Shown here: piece by piece, positions 10,701 through 19,619 of the stretch | Position numbering within the stretch: position 1 is the first letter of the stretch | Layout of the letters: the number at the start of each line of letters is the position of its first letter | NCBI GenBank assembly: GCA_035504415.1 | Contig: DATJRY010000021.1 | Location: forward strand, 62,001 to 126,000 | Source of the DNA: Candidatus Sulfotelmatobacter sp. | GTDB taxonomy: Bacteria > Vulcanimicrobiota > Vulcanimicrobiia > Vulcanimicrobiales > Vulcanimicrobiaceae | Direction of reading: 5' to 3' | Length of the DNA stretch: 64,000 nucleotides | Notes under the pieces: generated by a model | The model's database searches: none | What the model was told of the DNA's origin: nothing | What the model saw: only the letters and a program-made list of their open reading frames with translations | Position numbers and translations under genes: made by a program

Positions 10701-11006
10701 GACCGTCTGCGTCTGATATCCGACGCGTTCGATCGATACGGTGTAGGTGTCAGCCGGAAGACCCAGCAGCGAGAAGAAGCCTTTCGCGTCGGTCCTTGCA
10801 TGATAGGACCCCGACGGAGAAGCCGCCGTCACTGTGGCATCCGTAACTGGTTCGTGCTGATCGTTCACGACGATGCCGGTCAAGGTACCGGTTTGGCCAC
10901 CGACTGCGAGAGCCGGTGCGCGCATCGAAAGGAACGAGCCAAGCACAAAGGTGGCGACGATCAGCGCAGACGCGAGTCTGCGCAGCGTCGCCTGAGCTTT
11001 GCTCAT
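7719..11006 (-). CDS. TonB-dependent receptor-like outer-membrane protein with N-terminal carboxypeptidase-regulatory domain
   Basis: 1095 aa. A signal peptide (about 1-34) is followed by a CarboxypepD_reg-like beta-sandwich (about 38-125, GTLTGIVVNDQHEPVTDATV and GFFSLLGLPADTYTV), a plug domain (about 150-270, LLLAAPGVQEDSSGSIAIRG and YQLDGVNYT) and a long 22-strand-type barrel. It ends in aromatic-alternating NFNFYVQRKF with a terminal Phe, the outer-membrane insertion signal. No obvious TonB box was seen. The ATG has a GGAGG Shine-Dalgarno sequence 5 nt upstream. The upstream 238 bp are AT-rich and carry a palindrome, suggesting regulated transcription. The substrate is unknown. Confidence 0.9.
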   Translation of the reverse strand: MSKAQATLRRLASALIVATFVLGSFLSMRAPALAVGGQTGTLTGIVVNDQHEPVTDATVTAASPSGSYHARTDAKGFFSLLGLPADTYTVSIERVGYQTQTVTGVTILGDQNQNLNTITMSRRVIGRVSVHSPNSAFQPSQTIDQTTLSGQRIAQALGTATNTDERQLLLAAPGVQEDSSGSIAIRGSQGTEIGYQLDGVNYTAPFFDANGGAGLFRTGGYLNGFASGTGGSVQVISGAGDATQGNIGAGVINIIPPRGTYPAGGIASYTFGNPYRNGQYDLDYGIATRNGSISNYLAIDMDDYAPLYAPFGASAASLGEYGGPSAINHSDFLDNLIVRFGKNQNQSVQILYRDTVEDVYGDYGALVPYYNANPIQEANFTQFGFDSSLFAPLPYGSQATTPASPTIYQSSNTHFFKLGYTNALNSTTFLTADWFNWAQDQITNQADTGAFADTPLYEDIGGSRAGFDLNLSHQFGTNHLVTLATRLENDHPRWTAEEPTYSALLLYLDQDAIYGVGGMPSYADFQVPVGGVCPTAGGCYIYDHDGGVPVQIPLFGIDYHGSDFQNYGIGIRDQWTVTPKLKLDYGLREDIANYKWGANPYAGAEADYNPSDLGTPQLGAGFLQPHIIQPRFAAVYDLTPNDALRASYGRSVEFAYGQTGGTPFNISDVNPILNQLAPLGDQTTSPTCGSGFNNTPNVPGAKLNPGIATSAPYAGYFFPCANYAQQLFWAWDQLGDAPDYGGTAQETFSNYDVEYSHQFTKGFLTGWGTKLTGWWRRGFNVYEDVLLSTGPPDPATGIVSGSVFNVRPDGIEKAFGMEFNITAPDRPYGWGGYLTANYLSEFTTVPPACCGQNAQYASDSLPGLVPSLLLTGTSQVYRTNTLPPFNVDTAVSYKTRKGFKITPIFMASTGYPIGVGNETFSSVNGFVTEIPSTNFGAAGPIGGYGLPFQANNAFSYVDPSNPGSYLHPNIAATRGYNGAPLPGGALSNPTDTLNLDLEYNMGQDQRTTIGVYIANVTNNHYGIPYDNPKYQAVATGVAGPQTGQNITDSNPASPFYSYYEAGVRDEGYYNGGPNGAFLLPYNAGINFNFYVQRKF

Positions 11007-11244
11007 AGACGCCTCCGAGAAAGTGACAAAATCCCCTGAGGCCCACGAGACGCGGCCCCCAGATTGCGGGCGTCGTTAGCAGCACTGATTAAGGTTTCCT
11101 TTGGTACCTTAATCGAAAACAGAACTCCTAATTTAGCAAGAGTCTGATGCGCGTTGACGCTTATAAATATAATTCGAAACGCGCACCGAATTTCGTAAGA
11201 CGCGGTTCCGTTTACTAAATCCGTAAGTCTTGGAGGAAGCTGGG
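11007..11244 (-). promoter_or_regulatory. AT-rich promoter/leader region of the receptor operon
   Basis: These 238 bp contain no gene and are clearly richer in A+T than their surroundings, especially 11085-11180. The region serves the minus-strand receptor gene that starts at 11006. AT-rich sequences such as AATTAT and TATAAG lie on the minus strand, but I could not fix one -35/-10 pair with confidence. Confidence 0.6.
11087..11114. promoter_or_regulatory. Perfect 9-bp inverted repeat upstream of the TonB-type receptor (candidate operator)
   Basis: Arms GATTAAGGT (11087-11095) and ACCTTAATC (11106-11114) are perfect reverse complements separated by 10 nt. The centre lies about 95 nt upstream of the receptor start codon. 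It could be a DNA-binding site for a dimeric regulator or a leader hairpin in the mRNA; no T-run follows, so it is not an intrinsic terminator. Confidence 0.55.
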
Positions 11245-12327
11245 TTACGCGGTCGCGAGCGCGACGTCGTCGCGCAGATTCCAATACGTGTCGCGCACGA
11301 CCGGAACGAAGCCGGCACCGCGGATCGTCTGCTCGAGCTGCGCCCGCGTCGCCTCGTTACCGCCGCCCGCGTCGTGCACGACTTGCTCTTCGAGGATCGT
11401 GCCGCCCATGTCGTCGCAGCCGTAGAACAACGCGAGCTGACCGAGCTTGAGCCCAGGAGTAAGCCAAGACGCCTGCAGGTGCGGCACGTTGTCGAGGAAC
11501 AGCCGCGAGACGGCCAGCACGCGCAGATACTCGACGCCGCTGGCCTCGCGCCCGCGCAGCGGCGTCTTGAACGGCACGTAGTACCACGGGATGAACGCGG
11601 TGAAGCCGCCCGTCTCGTCCTGCAGGTCGCGGATGACGCGCAGGTGCTCGATCCGTTCTTCGTCGGTTTCGATCGAGCCGAACATCATGGTCGCCGTGGT
11701 GGGCATGCCGAGCAGCTGCGCCTCGCGCATGACGCCGATCCAGTCCTGCGGCTTGATCTTGCGCGCGGAGATCCGCTTGCGCACGCGTTCGACCAAGATC
11801 TCGGCGCCGGCGCCCGGCAGCGACTTCATTCCGGCCGCCTTGAGCCGCGTGAGGATCTCGCACGGCGAGCTGTTCTCGATCTGCGCCAAGCCCGCGATCT
11901 CGGAAACGGAAAGCGAGTGGATGTCCACGCGCGGATACTCGGCCGCGACGCGCCGGAAGAGCTGCTCGAACCACGCCAGACCCAGCTCCGGATTGACGCC
12001 GCCCTGGATCATGATCTGCGTGGCGCCTTGGTCGGCCGCCGAGCGGACGTGCTCGAGCACGACGTCGTGCGACATCGTGTAGCCCTGCGCGTGGTGCTCG
12101 GGCCGGAAGAAGGCGCAGAACGTGCAGTGCACGTTGCAGACGTTGGTGTAGTTGATGGTCGTGTCGATGACGTAGGTGACGTCCTGCGTCGGGTAGAGGG
12201 CCATCCGGCGCGCGTGCGCCGCCGCGCCCAGCGCGTGCAGCGACGCCTCTTTGTAGAGGCGCACGCCCTCGGCTTCGGTCAGCCGGCCGCCCGTGGCGGC
12301 GCGATCGAGCAGATCAGCCAGCGACAC
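11245..12327 (-). CDS. mqnC: Cyclic dehypoxanthinyl futalosine synthase MqnC
   Basis: 360 aa radical-SAM enzyme that cyclises dehypoxanthine futalosine in the futalosine menaquinone pathway. The cluster motif is CNVHCTFCAF (Cys-x3-Cys-x2-Cys), with IMIQGGVNPELG, SLPGAGAEIL, MMFGSIET and PWYYVPFKTP segments typical of the MqnC/CofH group. A longer in-frame opening exists, but GTG 12327 is chosen because an excellent AGGAGG sits 6 nt upstream and this start overlaps the mqnA stop by 14 nt. Third gene of mqnE-mqnA-mqnC. Confidence 0.93.
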   Translation of the reverse strand: MSLADLLDRAATGGRLTEAEGVRLYKEASLHALGAAAHARRMALYPTQDVTYVIDTTINYTNVCNVHCTFCAFFRPEHHAQGYTMSHDVVLEHVRSAADQGATQIMIQGGVNPELGLAWFEQLFRRVAAEYPRVDIHSLSVSEIAGLAQIENSSPCEILTRLKAAGMKSLPGAGAEILVERVRKRISARKIKPQDWIGVMREAQLLGMPTTATMMFGSIETDEERIEHLRVIRDLQDETGGFTAFIPWYYVPFKTPLRGREASGVEYLRVLAVSRLFLDNVPHLQASWLTPGLKLGQLALFYGCDDMGGTILEEQVVHDAGGGNEATRAQLEQTIRGAGFVPVVRDTYWNLRDDVALATA

Positions 12328-13113
12328 GAAGCGCCTCCTCCGGCGGGAGCAGCTCGGCGAAGTGCTCGAGCCCGCGGCGGGCCCGATCGCCGAGCGTGTA
12401 CGAGAGGCAGGTGAAGTAGTCGTCGTAGAGCTCGCGCGAGAAGGGACGCTGCACGAAGGCGGCATCGATGACCGTCTCGCGGTTGACGGCACCCCACGCG
12501 CGCGCCTCCGTCAGCGCCGCCCTCAAGGCCTCGACGTCGTCCGGGCGGCTCGCGAGCAGGTCGCGGCGCACGCACCACAGACCGAAGACGAACGGCAGAC
12601 CGGTCCAGCCGCGCCATGCCTCGCCGAGATCGAAGACCTGTTCGGGCGGCAGCTCCGCGCGCGCGCTCAGCGCGTCGTCGCCGATCAGCAGCGTCGGACG
12701 GTGCGCGCGCGCCTGCGCGAGCGCGTCGTCGACGACGTCGTAGCTCGGCTGCGCGTGCGGATAGCGGCGCAGAATCGTCTCGAGCAGCGCGCGTCCCGAG
12801 GCGGAGTCGCGCGTCACCGCGATCGAGATTTCGCCGACCGCTTCAGGAGCGACCGGCGAGGCGAAAACGACCGAACGCACCGGCCCGTCGGCCGCGATGC
12901 ACAGGTCGCCCAGCGGCACGAAGCGGTCGCGGTGGCGCAAATAGTGCGCCGCGCTGATCGCGGCGACGTCGATCTCGCCGGCGGCCAACGCCGCATTGAG
13001 CGCGGTCGGCACGCCGCGCACGACCTCGACCGCGCGCGTCACCGCGCCCCGATCGAAGGCCGTCTCGACGGGCGCGACGTTGACGTACGGGATGCGCCCG
13101 TAGCGGAGCGGGT

Positions 13114-13117
<4 letters not shown>
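12314..13117 (-). CDS. mqnA: Chorismate dehydratase MqnA
   Basis: 267 aa periplasmic-binding-protein-fold enzyme that removes water from chorismate to give 3-[(1-carboxyvinyl)oxy]benzoate, the first futalosine-pathway step. The sequence opens with RYGRIPYVNVAPVETAF and has the DVAAISAAHYL, FASPVAPEA and LLIGDDAL segments typical of MqnA. The frame runs on upstream over mqnE, but GTG 13117 overlaps the mqnE stop as GTGA and gives the normal length. mqnB and mqnD are not in the window. Confidence 0.92.
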
Positions 13118-14271
<1,154 letters not shown>

Positions 14272-14410
14272 CCTCCTACAGAACTCCCCGCCAGCCTACG
14301 GGGATGGGGTCGGTCGAACAAGGACGTTCGTCGGCGGCTTCTCCGTTTGCAAAAAGACTTCCGGCGGGCAGCGGGAGGGCAGCCCTTCCGCGCCTCCCGA
14401 ATCGGGCCGG

Positions 14411-14542
14411 ATGGCGAAACGGACGGGGAAGTGCCCACGCTGCGGTCACTCCTACGCCTTCCATACCTATGCGGACGGCGAGCTGGTGTGCAGCCAGTGC
14501 GTCGACAACGATCCGATGGCGCCGTGCGCGCCGCAGCCCTGA
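14411..14542 (+). CDS. Small zinc-ribbon-like protein
   Basis: 43 aa, beginning MAKRTGKCPRCGHSY and carrying CPRC and CSQC knuckles 19 residues apart, a plausible four-cysteine zinc site. It is basic at the N-terminus and ends near the M61 gene on the other strand. The ATG is the first codon that gives a compact product; the larger open frame upstream overlaps mqnE and has no coding character. Function unknown; small ribbons of this kind often bind nucleic acid or ribosomes, but nothing here proves it. Confidence 0.5.
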   Translation: MAKRTGKCPRCGHSYAFHTYADGELVCSQCVDNDPMAPCAPQP

Positions 14543-14559
14543 ACGCGCGTCGAGGGGGG

Positions 14560-16458
14560 CTAGGGACTCAGCGGCTTCGCGATCTCGCCCAGCACGTCGG
14601 GCGCGCCGGCGACTCGCTCGAAGTGCGGGTAGCGCGGACCGCCGCCGTAGTTCAGCGAGACGGTTCGGTAGACGTTCCCGGCTTCGAGCAGCAGGACGAT
14701 CGGCGTGCCGTTCTTCGCTTCGCGCAGGGCGGCGTCGCACTGCTCCTGGCCCTTGAACGCGCGGCCGTCGATCGCGACGACCTTCTCGCCCGGCCCGACG
14801 GTCGCGTCGTAGGCGACCGAGCCGGGGATGACGTCGGTGACCGTTCCCGCCGCGTTGAGTGAGAGTCCCAGCGAGTAGCGCAGGTCGACGATGTGGCGCA
14901 CGCCGTTGACGAGCTTCTCGAACTCGTTGGGCTTGTCGGTCCACACCAGCCGGTAACCGCTGCCGGTCACGAAGTCGGGCGGATGCGGCGCGATCTCGTC
15001 GACGCGCTGGTGGAAGAACGTCGCCCAGTCGTATGGCGCGACCGTGTTCATCGCGGCGATCAGATCGGCGCGCGTGTACGGCAGGACCATCGGCCCCGTG
15101 TCGTGACCGTTGCCGAAGAACAGCTGGGCCACGTCGTCGAGCGACTTGCGATTGCCGGTCAGCTTCTTGATCAGCACGTCGGCCTCGAGCCACATCAGCG
15201 CGCCCTCGCCGTAATAATCGACGCTGCGGCGCTCGTTCATCCACGCCCCGCGGGTCCCGTAGAGGAACGACGAGGAGGTCGCGGTGTCGACCAGCGGACG
15301 CCAATCGCGGCCGCGCTCCGCGTCATAGCCGGCGTAGTCCAGCGCGAGCGAGTCGATCCACTGCTGTGCGGTCGAGAAGCCGGCGCGCTCGGCCTGCAGG
15401 TTGCCGTAGAACTGCGTCATGCCTTCGTAGACCCAGAGCAGGTCGTCGATCATCGGCGCGTTCAGGTTGGGCGTCGCCAAATCCGCCGGGCGGCGATACT
15501 TGCCGTCCCACGAGTGATTGAACTCGTGCGTGAGCAGCGCGCCGCCGGCGGCCAAGTTGCCCTCGTTGGTCAGGTACGAACCGCCCGACCCGTCGTCGCT
15601 GGACTGATGGTGCTCGACGCCCTGGCCGCGCATCACGTCGCTGACCGTCAGCAGGAACGTGTAGTGGTTGAAGTGCCGGTACCGGTAGAGCGCGCGCATC
15701 TGCGTGGTGATGTTGCGCAGGTGCGCGATCGTCTTGTCGCTGGCGTCGAGCTCGTCGGGTGTGTCGGCGAAGGCCGCCAGCGTCACCGGGGCGCCGTTGA
15801 AGTCGCCGAGCGCGAAGACGCGTTCGTTGAGCCCGGCGTCGAGCGGCGAGTCGACCAGCATCTCTTGTGAGACCGGCGCGAAGGCGACGTCGGCACCGCT
15901 GTGCGAGCGCTCGTCGAGCGCGGTCGCGTATTTCCAATCGGCACCCGGCAGCGTCACCGACGGCGCGATGATCTGCGTGGAATAGTCCTGAACGGCCGGC
16001 GTGAGGATGACCTTGTTCCAAGTCAGCGTGAAGATGTTCGGCGTCGCCAAACGGCTCGCGCTGTTGAGCTCGCCCTGCGCGCCCAGGTACTCGTACGAGA
16101 CGTCGAGCTCCCTCGTCGACGCCGGCACGGTCAGGTGGAACGCGTACAGGTCGACCAGATCGCGCGTCCACGGAACGCGCGGACCGGTCGGGCCGCCGGC
16201 CCGGATGACGACGCCGGCCAGGTTCTGGATCTCGCCGTTGGGCGCGTGCTCGCCGGGAATCCACTTGGGGTACCACAGCGTCAGCGCGCCCGGCGCGACC
16301 GGGATCGTCTCGTGAACGAACAGGATCCCTTGCACGACGCGACTCGCGTCGACGTGCAGCCGGATCGGAGGGACCGGCGATTGCGCCGAGACGGTCGGCA
16401 TCGGCAGCGTCGCGGTCAGCGCCGCCGCCATGGCGGCGGCGAGCAACGAGCGGGTCAT
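14560..16458 (-). CDS. M61 family metallopeptidase with PDZ domain (copy 1)
   Basis: 632 aa from ATG 16458, or 637 aa from ATG 16473. Exported zinc aminopeptidase of the glycyl-aminopeptidase group: signal peptide ending near VSA, M61 N-terminal beta domain (IRLHVDASRVVQG), zinc motif HEFNH in LLTHEFNHSWDGKYRRP, third ligand Glu in WVYEGMTQFYG, and a C-terminal PDZ (about 520-590, VGPGEKVVAIDGR). ATG 16458 is preferred because AAAGGA lies 6 nt upstream, but ATG 16473 makes an ATGA overlap with the upstream paralogue. It is a clear tandem duplicate of the next gene. Confidence 0.9.
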   Translation of the reverse strand: MTRSLLAAAMAAALTATLPMPTVSAQSPVPPIRLHVDASRVVQGILFVHETIPVAPGALTLWYPKWIPGEHAPNGEIQNLAGVVIRAGGPTGPRVPWTRDLVDLYAFHLTVPASTRELDVSYEYLGAQGELNSASRLATPNIFTLTWNKVILTPAVQDYSTQIIAPSVTLPGADWKYATALDERSHSGADVAFAPVSQEMLVDSPLDAGLNERVFALGDFNGAPVTLAAFADTPDELDASDKTIAHLRNITTQMRALYRYRHFNHYTFLLTVSDVMRGQGVEHHQSSDDGSGGSYLTNEGNLAAGGALLTHEFNHSWDGKYRRPADLATPNLNAPMIDDLLWVYEGMTQFYGNLQAERAGFSTAQQWIDSLALDYAGYDAERGRDWRPLVDTATSSSFLYGTRGAWMNERRSVDYYGEGALMWLEADVLIKKLTGNRKSLDDVAQLFFGNGHDTGPMVLPYTRADLIAAMNTVAPYDWATFFHQRVDEIAPHPPDFVTGSGYRLVWTDKPNEFEKLVNGVRHIVDLRYSLGLSLNAAGTVTDVIPGSVAYDATVGPGEKVVAIDGRAFKGQEQCDAALREAKNGTPIVLLLEAGNVYRTVSLNYGGGPRYPHFERVAGAPDVLGEIAKPLSP

Positions 16459-16469
16459 GCGGCGTCCTT

Positions 16470-18383
16470 TCATCGCGCCACCGCCGGGTACGAGGCGGCG
16501 ATCGCGCTCAGCTCGTCGGGCGTGCCCGGGAGCCGCTCCAGATGCGGATAGCGCGGGCCGCCGGTATACGGCACCGCGACCGTGCGGAACGTCTCGCCCC
16601 CGCTGATCAGCACGCGCAGGGGCGGTCCGCTGCGATGCGCCTTGAGCGCGTCGTCGAGCTGCGAGGCGCCGTCGGTCAGCGCGCGGTCGTCGAGTGCGAC
16701 GATCTTGTCGCCGGGTCCGATCCCGGCCTGATACGCGGGCGAGCCCGGCACGACGTCGACGACCGTACCGTCGGTGCGCAGCATCAGCCCGAGCGAGTAG
16801 CGCGCGTCGATTCCCTTGCGCACCGTCGCTTGGATCTTCTCCATTCCGGAGGGCGTGTCGGTGTAGACGAGCTTGTAGCCGCCGGTCGTGATCGGATCCG
16901 GCGGGTGCGCGGTGATCTCGTCGACGTTGCGGTGGAAGAACCCGGCCCAGTCGTAGGGCTGCACCGCGTTCATCGCGCGCACGAGGTCGGCACGGTCGTA
17001 GGTGACGACCTGCGGGCCGGTGTCGTGGCCGTTGCCGAAGAAGCGGCGGGCGACGTCGTCGAGCGACTTGTGGCCGCCCGACATGCGGCGGATCATGACG
17101 TCGGCTTCGAGCCACATCAGCGCGCCTTCCGGGTAGTAATCGACGCTGCGCCGCTCCGACTCCCACTGGTCGGGCGCGGAGTAGAGGACCGAGGCGGCTG
17201 TCGCAGTGTCGAGCAGCGGACGCCAGTCGCGCCCAGGCGTCGTGTCGAGGAAGGCGTAGGTTCCGGCCAGGTTGTCGAGCCACTGCTGCTTGGTCCACAG
17301 ACCGCTGCGCTCGGCTTGCAGCTCGCCGTAGAACTGCGTCATCCCCTCGTAGACCCACAGCAGATCGTCGATCTCGGGGTCTTGCAGGTTCCGCTTGGCC
17401 AGATCGTACGGCCGGCGATACTTGCCGTCCCACGAGTGGTTCCACTCGTGGCACAGCAGGTCACCGTCGCTGACCAGTTGCGCCTCGTCGGTGAGAAACC
17501 CGCCGCCGCTGCCGTCGTCGCTGGACTGATGGTGCTCGACGCCTTCGCCGGGCATCACGTCGCTGACGGTGAGCAGAAACGTGTAGTGGTTGAAGTGCCG
17601 GTACCGGTAGACGCCGTGCATCTGCGCGACCAGCTTGCGGAACTTCGCGATCGTCTTGTCGCTCGCGTCGAGTTGTTGCGGCGTGTCCGCGAAGGCGGCC
17701 AAGTCGACCGGTGCGCCGTTGAAGGTCCCCAAGTGCCAGGTGCGGGCGTTGATGCCGGCGTCGAGCGGCGAGTCGATCAGCATCTCCTGGGTCACCGGCT
17801 TGAAGGTGACGTCGGCGCCGACGTGCGAGACCGTTTCGAGCGCGGTCGCGTACTTCCAGAGCGCGCCGGGCAGCGTGATCGACGGCGCGATGGTCTGGTC
17901 CGCGTAGTCCTCGACCTTGGGCGTGAGGATGACCTTGTTCCAGGTCAGCGAGAGCAGATTCGGCGTCGAGGTGCGTGCGCTCGAGTAATTCCCGCTGTTC
18001 GCCGCCAGGTAGAGGAAGTCGACGCTCAACGAGGTCGTCCCGCTCGGCACGTCGAGGTGGAAGGCGTAGAGATCGACCGGGTCGCGAGTCCACGCAAGGG
18101 TTTGCGTTCCGGCGTGGATCTGGATGCCGGCCAGGTTCGGAATCGGGCCGCTGGGCGAGTGCTCGCCGGGAATCCAGCGCGGATACATCAGCGTGAGCGC
18201 TCCCGGACTGACCGGGATCGTCTCGTGCATCGCAAGCAGGCCTTGCACGGCGCGCGAGGCGTCGACGTGCAGGGTGATGGGCGGCGTTCCCTGCGCTCGC
18301 GTCGGCGCCGCGGAGAACCCGAATCCCACAACGACAAATGAAAGCGCGGCAGCGAGCGCGGCCGCGCGAGGCGGGATCGACAT
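16470..18383 (-). CDS. M61 family metallopeptidase with PDZ domain (copy 2)
   Basis: 637 aa, collinear with copy 1. Signal peptide about 1-30, M61 N-terminal domain, zinc site HEWNH (H312, E313, H316), third ligand E346 in WVYEGMTQ, and PDZ domain near 520-595 (GPGDKIVALDDRAL). It probably trims peptides outside the cytoplasm. Many blocks are identical in the two copies (VEHHQSSDDGSGG, HSWDGKYRRP, RRSVDYY, GALMWLEADV), showing a tandem duplication that has since diverged, including Cys-His-Glu-Trp-Asn-His here versus Thr-His-Glu-Phe-Asn-His in copy 1. It lies 67 nt after the dehydrogenase gene. Confidence 0.92.
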   Translation of the reverse strand: MSIPPRAAALAAALSFVVVGFGFSAAPTRAQGTPPITLHVDASRAVQGLLAMHETIPVSPGALTLMYPRWIPGEHSPSGPIPNLAGIQIHAGTQTLAWTRDPVDLYAFHLDVPSGTTSLSVDFLYLAANSGNYSSARTSTPNLLSLTWNKVILTPKVEDYADQTIAPSITLPGALWKYATALETVSHVGADVTFKPVTQEMLIDSPLDAGINARTWHLGTFNGAPVDLAAFADTPQQLDASDKTIAKFRKLVAQMHGVYRYRHFNHYTFLLTVSDVMPGEGVEHHQSSDDGSGGGFLTDEAQLVSDGDLLCHEWNHSWDGKYRRPYDLAKRNLQDPEIDDLLWVYEGMTQFYGELQAERSGLWTKQQWLDNLAGTYAFLDTTPGRDWRPLLDTATAASVLYSAPDQWESERRSVDYYPEGALMWLEADVMIRRMSGGHKSLDDVARRFFGNGHDTGPQVVTYDRADLVRAMNAVQPYDWAGFFHRNVDEITAHPPDPITTGGYKLVYTDTPSGMEKIQATVRKGIDARYSLGLMLRTDGTVVDVVPGSPAYQAGIGPGDKIVALDDRALTDGASQLDDALKAHRSGPPLRVLISGGETFRTVAVPYTGGPRYPHLERLPGTPDELSAIAASYPAVAR

Positions 18384-18450
18384 GGGCGCGCCTTCGCGGC
18401 ACGCCCCGCCTCTCCTACTGTTTCTTACCGAGTCCCTCGCCGATTCGGCG

Positions 18451-19527
18451 TCAGAGCGTCGCCCAGACGTCGAGCTTGGTCTTCACCTTGGCGATCACGG
18501 CGTCGGTGAACTCGGTCGTCGAAGCGTGCCCGTTGAGGTCGCTGGTCGCGATGCCGCCGCGCACGGTCTCCAGCACCGACTCGTAGATCGCGCGCGAGGC
18601 GGTGGTCGCGCGGCGGTCGTCGATGAAGCCCAGCAACGCGGCCGCGGCCAAAATCATCGCCATGGGGTTGGCGACGTTCTTTCCGTACAGTCGCGGCGCC
18701 GTTCCGTGCGGCGCCTCGGTCATGACGACGTCCGGTTTGCCCTCGGCCGTGAACGACATCAGCGTCGACTCGGCGCCGGCGATCGAGCCGAACAGCTGCA
18801 TGACCAGGTCGGAGAGGCAGTCGCCGTCGCGGTTGAGCGAGGGGATGACCAGCGGCGTGTCACCGGCCGACGAGATCAGCAGCGCGTAGGTCGCGTCGAT
18901 CAGCTGCGGATCGTAGGCGACGTCCGGATAGCGGGTGGCCGCGGCGTCCATCTCCTCCTTCAGCATCCCTTCGTAGACGGGGCTGACGGTGTACTTGGGG
19001 CCGCCGAAGACCTTCGCTCCCGTGCGCCGCGCGTGAAAGAACGAATATTCGGCGACGACGCGGCAAATCGAGCGTTCGATGCGCTCGGTCCGGTAGGCGA
19101 TCTCGTCGCCGTTCTCGGTCTCGCGCCACTCCTTGGCGCCGTACGCGTCGCCGACGGCCATGCGCACGACCGAGATCGGCGCGTGGATGCCCGCCACCGG
19201 TCGGACCCCGGGGATGCGCCGTCCGGTGCGCACGATCACCTTGCCGTCGATCTCGCGGCGCAAGATCGCGTTGGGCGACCCGACGTCACCTTTCGTCTCG
19301 GGCGTGATCGTCGCGGCCTTGAGCCCCAGCTTGGTGCGCCGCATCGCCGCGGCCGCGTCGTGCACGATTTGATTTTTCGTCTCACGGCGCTTCTCGAGCG
19401 AGAGGTCGAAGAACTCGAAGTCCAGGTCGAAGCCAACCACCTCCGGGGCGAGGACGCGCAGTGCTTCGTCGAGCAGCTCTTGGCCGGTTTGGTCGCCTCC
19501 GAGGACGACGATGGTGGGCTTGGACAC
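18451..19527 (-). CDS. Isocitrate/isopropylmalate dehydrogenase family protein
   Basis: 358 aa, beta-decarboxylating dehydrogenase. The N-terminal VVLGGDQTGQELLDEA matches the GDGIGPE-type opening in modified form. ETKGDVGSPNAILRREID, RTGRRIPGV and the late EAPHGTAPRLYGKNVANPMAMILAAA (metal and cofactor segments of the family) are conserved. Isocitrate dehydrogenase is more likely than isopropylmalate dehydrogenase because no leucine genes are near and the substrate loop is not leuB-like, but the exact substrate is not settled. Divergent from ftsK with a 92-bp gap. Confidence 0.82.
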   Translation of the reverse strand: MSKPTIVVLGGDQTGQELLDEALRVLAPEVVGFDLDFEFFDLSLEKRRETKNQIVHDAAAAMRRTKLGLKAATITPETKGDVGSPNAILRREIDGKVIVRTGRRIPGVRPVAGIHAPISVVRMAVGDAYGAKEWRETENGDEIAYRTERIERSICRVVAEYSFFHARRTGAKVFGGPKYTVSPVYEGMLKEEMDAAATRYPDVAYDPQLIDATYALLISSAGDTPLVIPSLNRDGDCLSDLVMQLFGSIAGAESTLMSFTAEGKPDVVMTEAPHGTAPRLYGKNVANPMAMILAAAALLGFIDDRRATTASRAIYESVLETVRGGIATSDLNGHASTTEFTDAVIAKVKTKLDVWATL

Positions 19528-19619
19528 GACCGGCGGCGTTCGCGCCGGCTGCTGGCGACTCCGCCCCGTGCGCGCCGCCGACAGGTCCGCGCCCCCCGAC
19601 CCAGGGAACCGTACGGGGA

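Noticed and set aside
7617-11039. 1140-codon plus-strand open frame over the receptor gene
   Set aside because: The minus-strand frame has a signal peptide, plug domain and terminal Phe; the plus frame has a Val/Arg-biased composition without any motif.
11168-11173. TATAAT on the plus strand in the receptor upstream region
   Set aside because: No -35 at suitable distance and no plus-strand gene downstream.
14560-17454. 964-codon minus-strand frame spanning both M61 genes
   Set aside because: Its first third is an out-of-frame read of M61 copy 2; the real copy 1 begins at 16458 or 16473.
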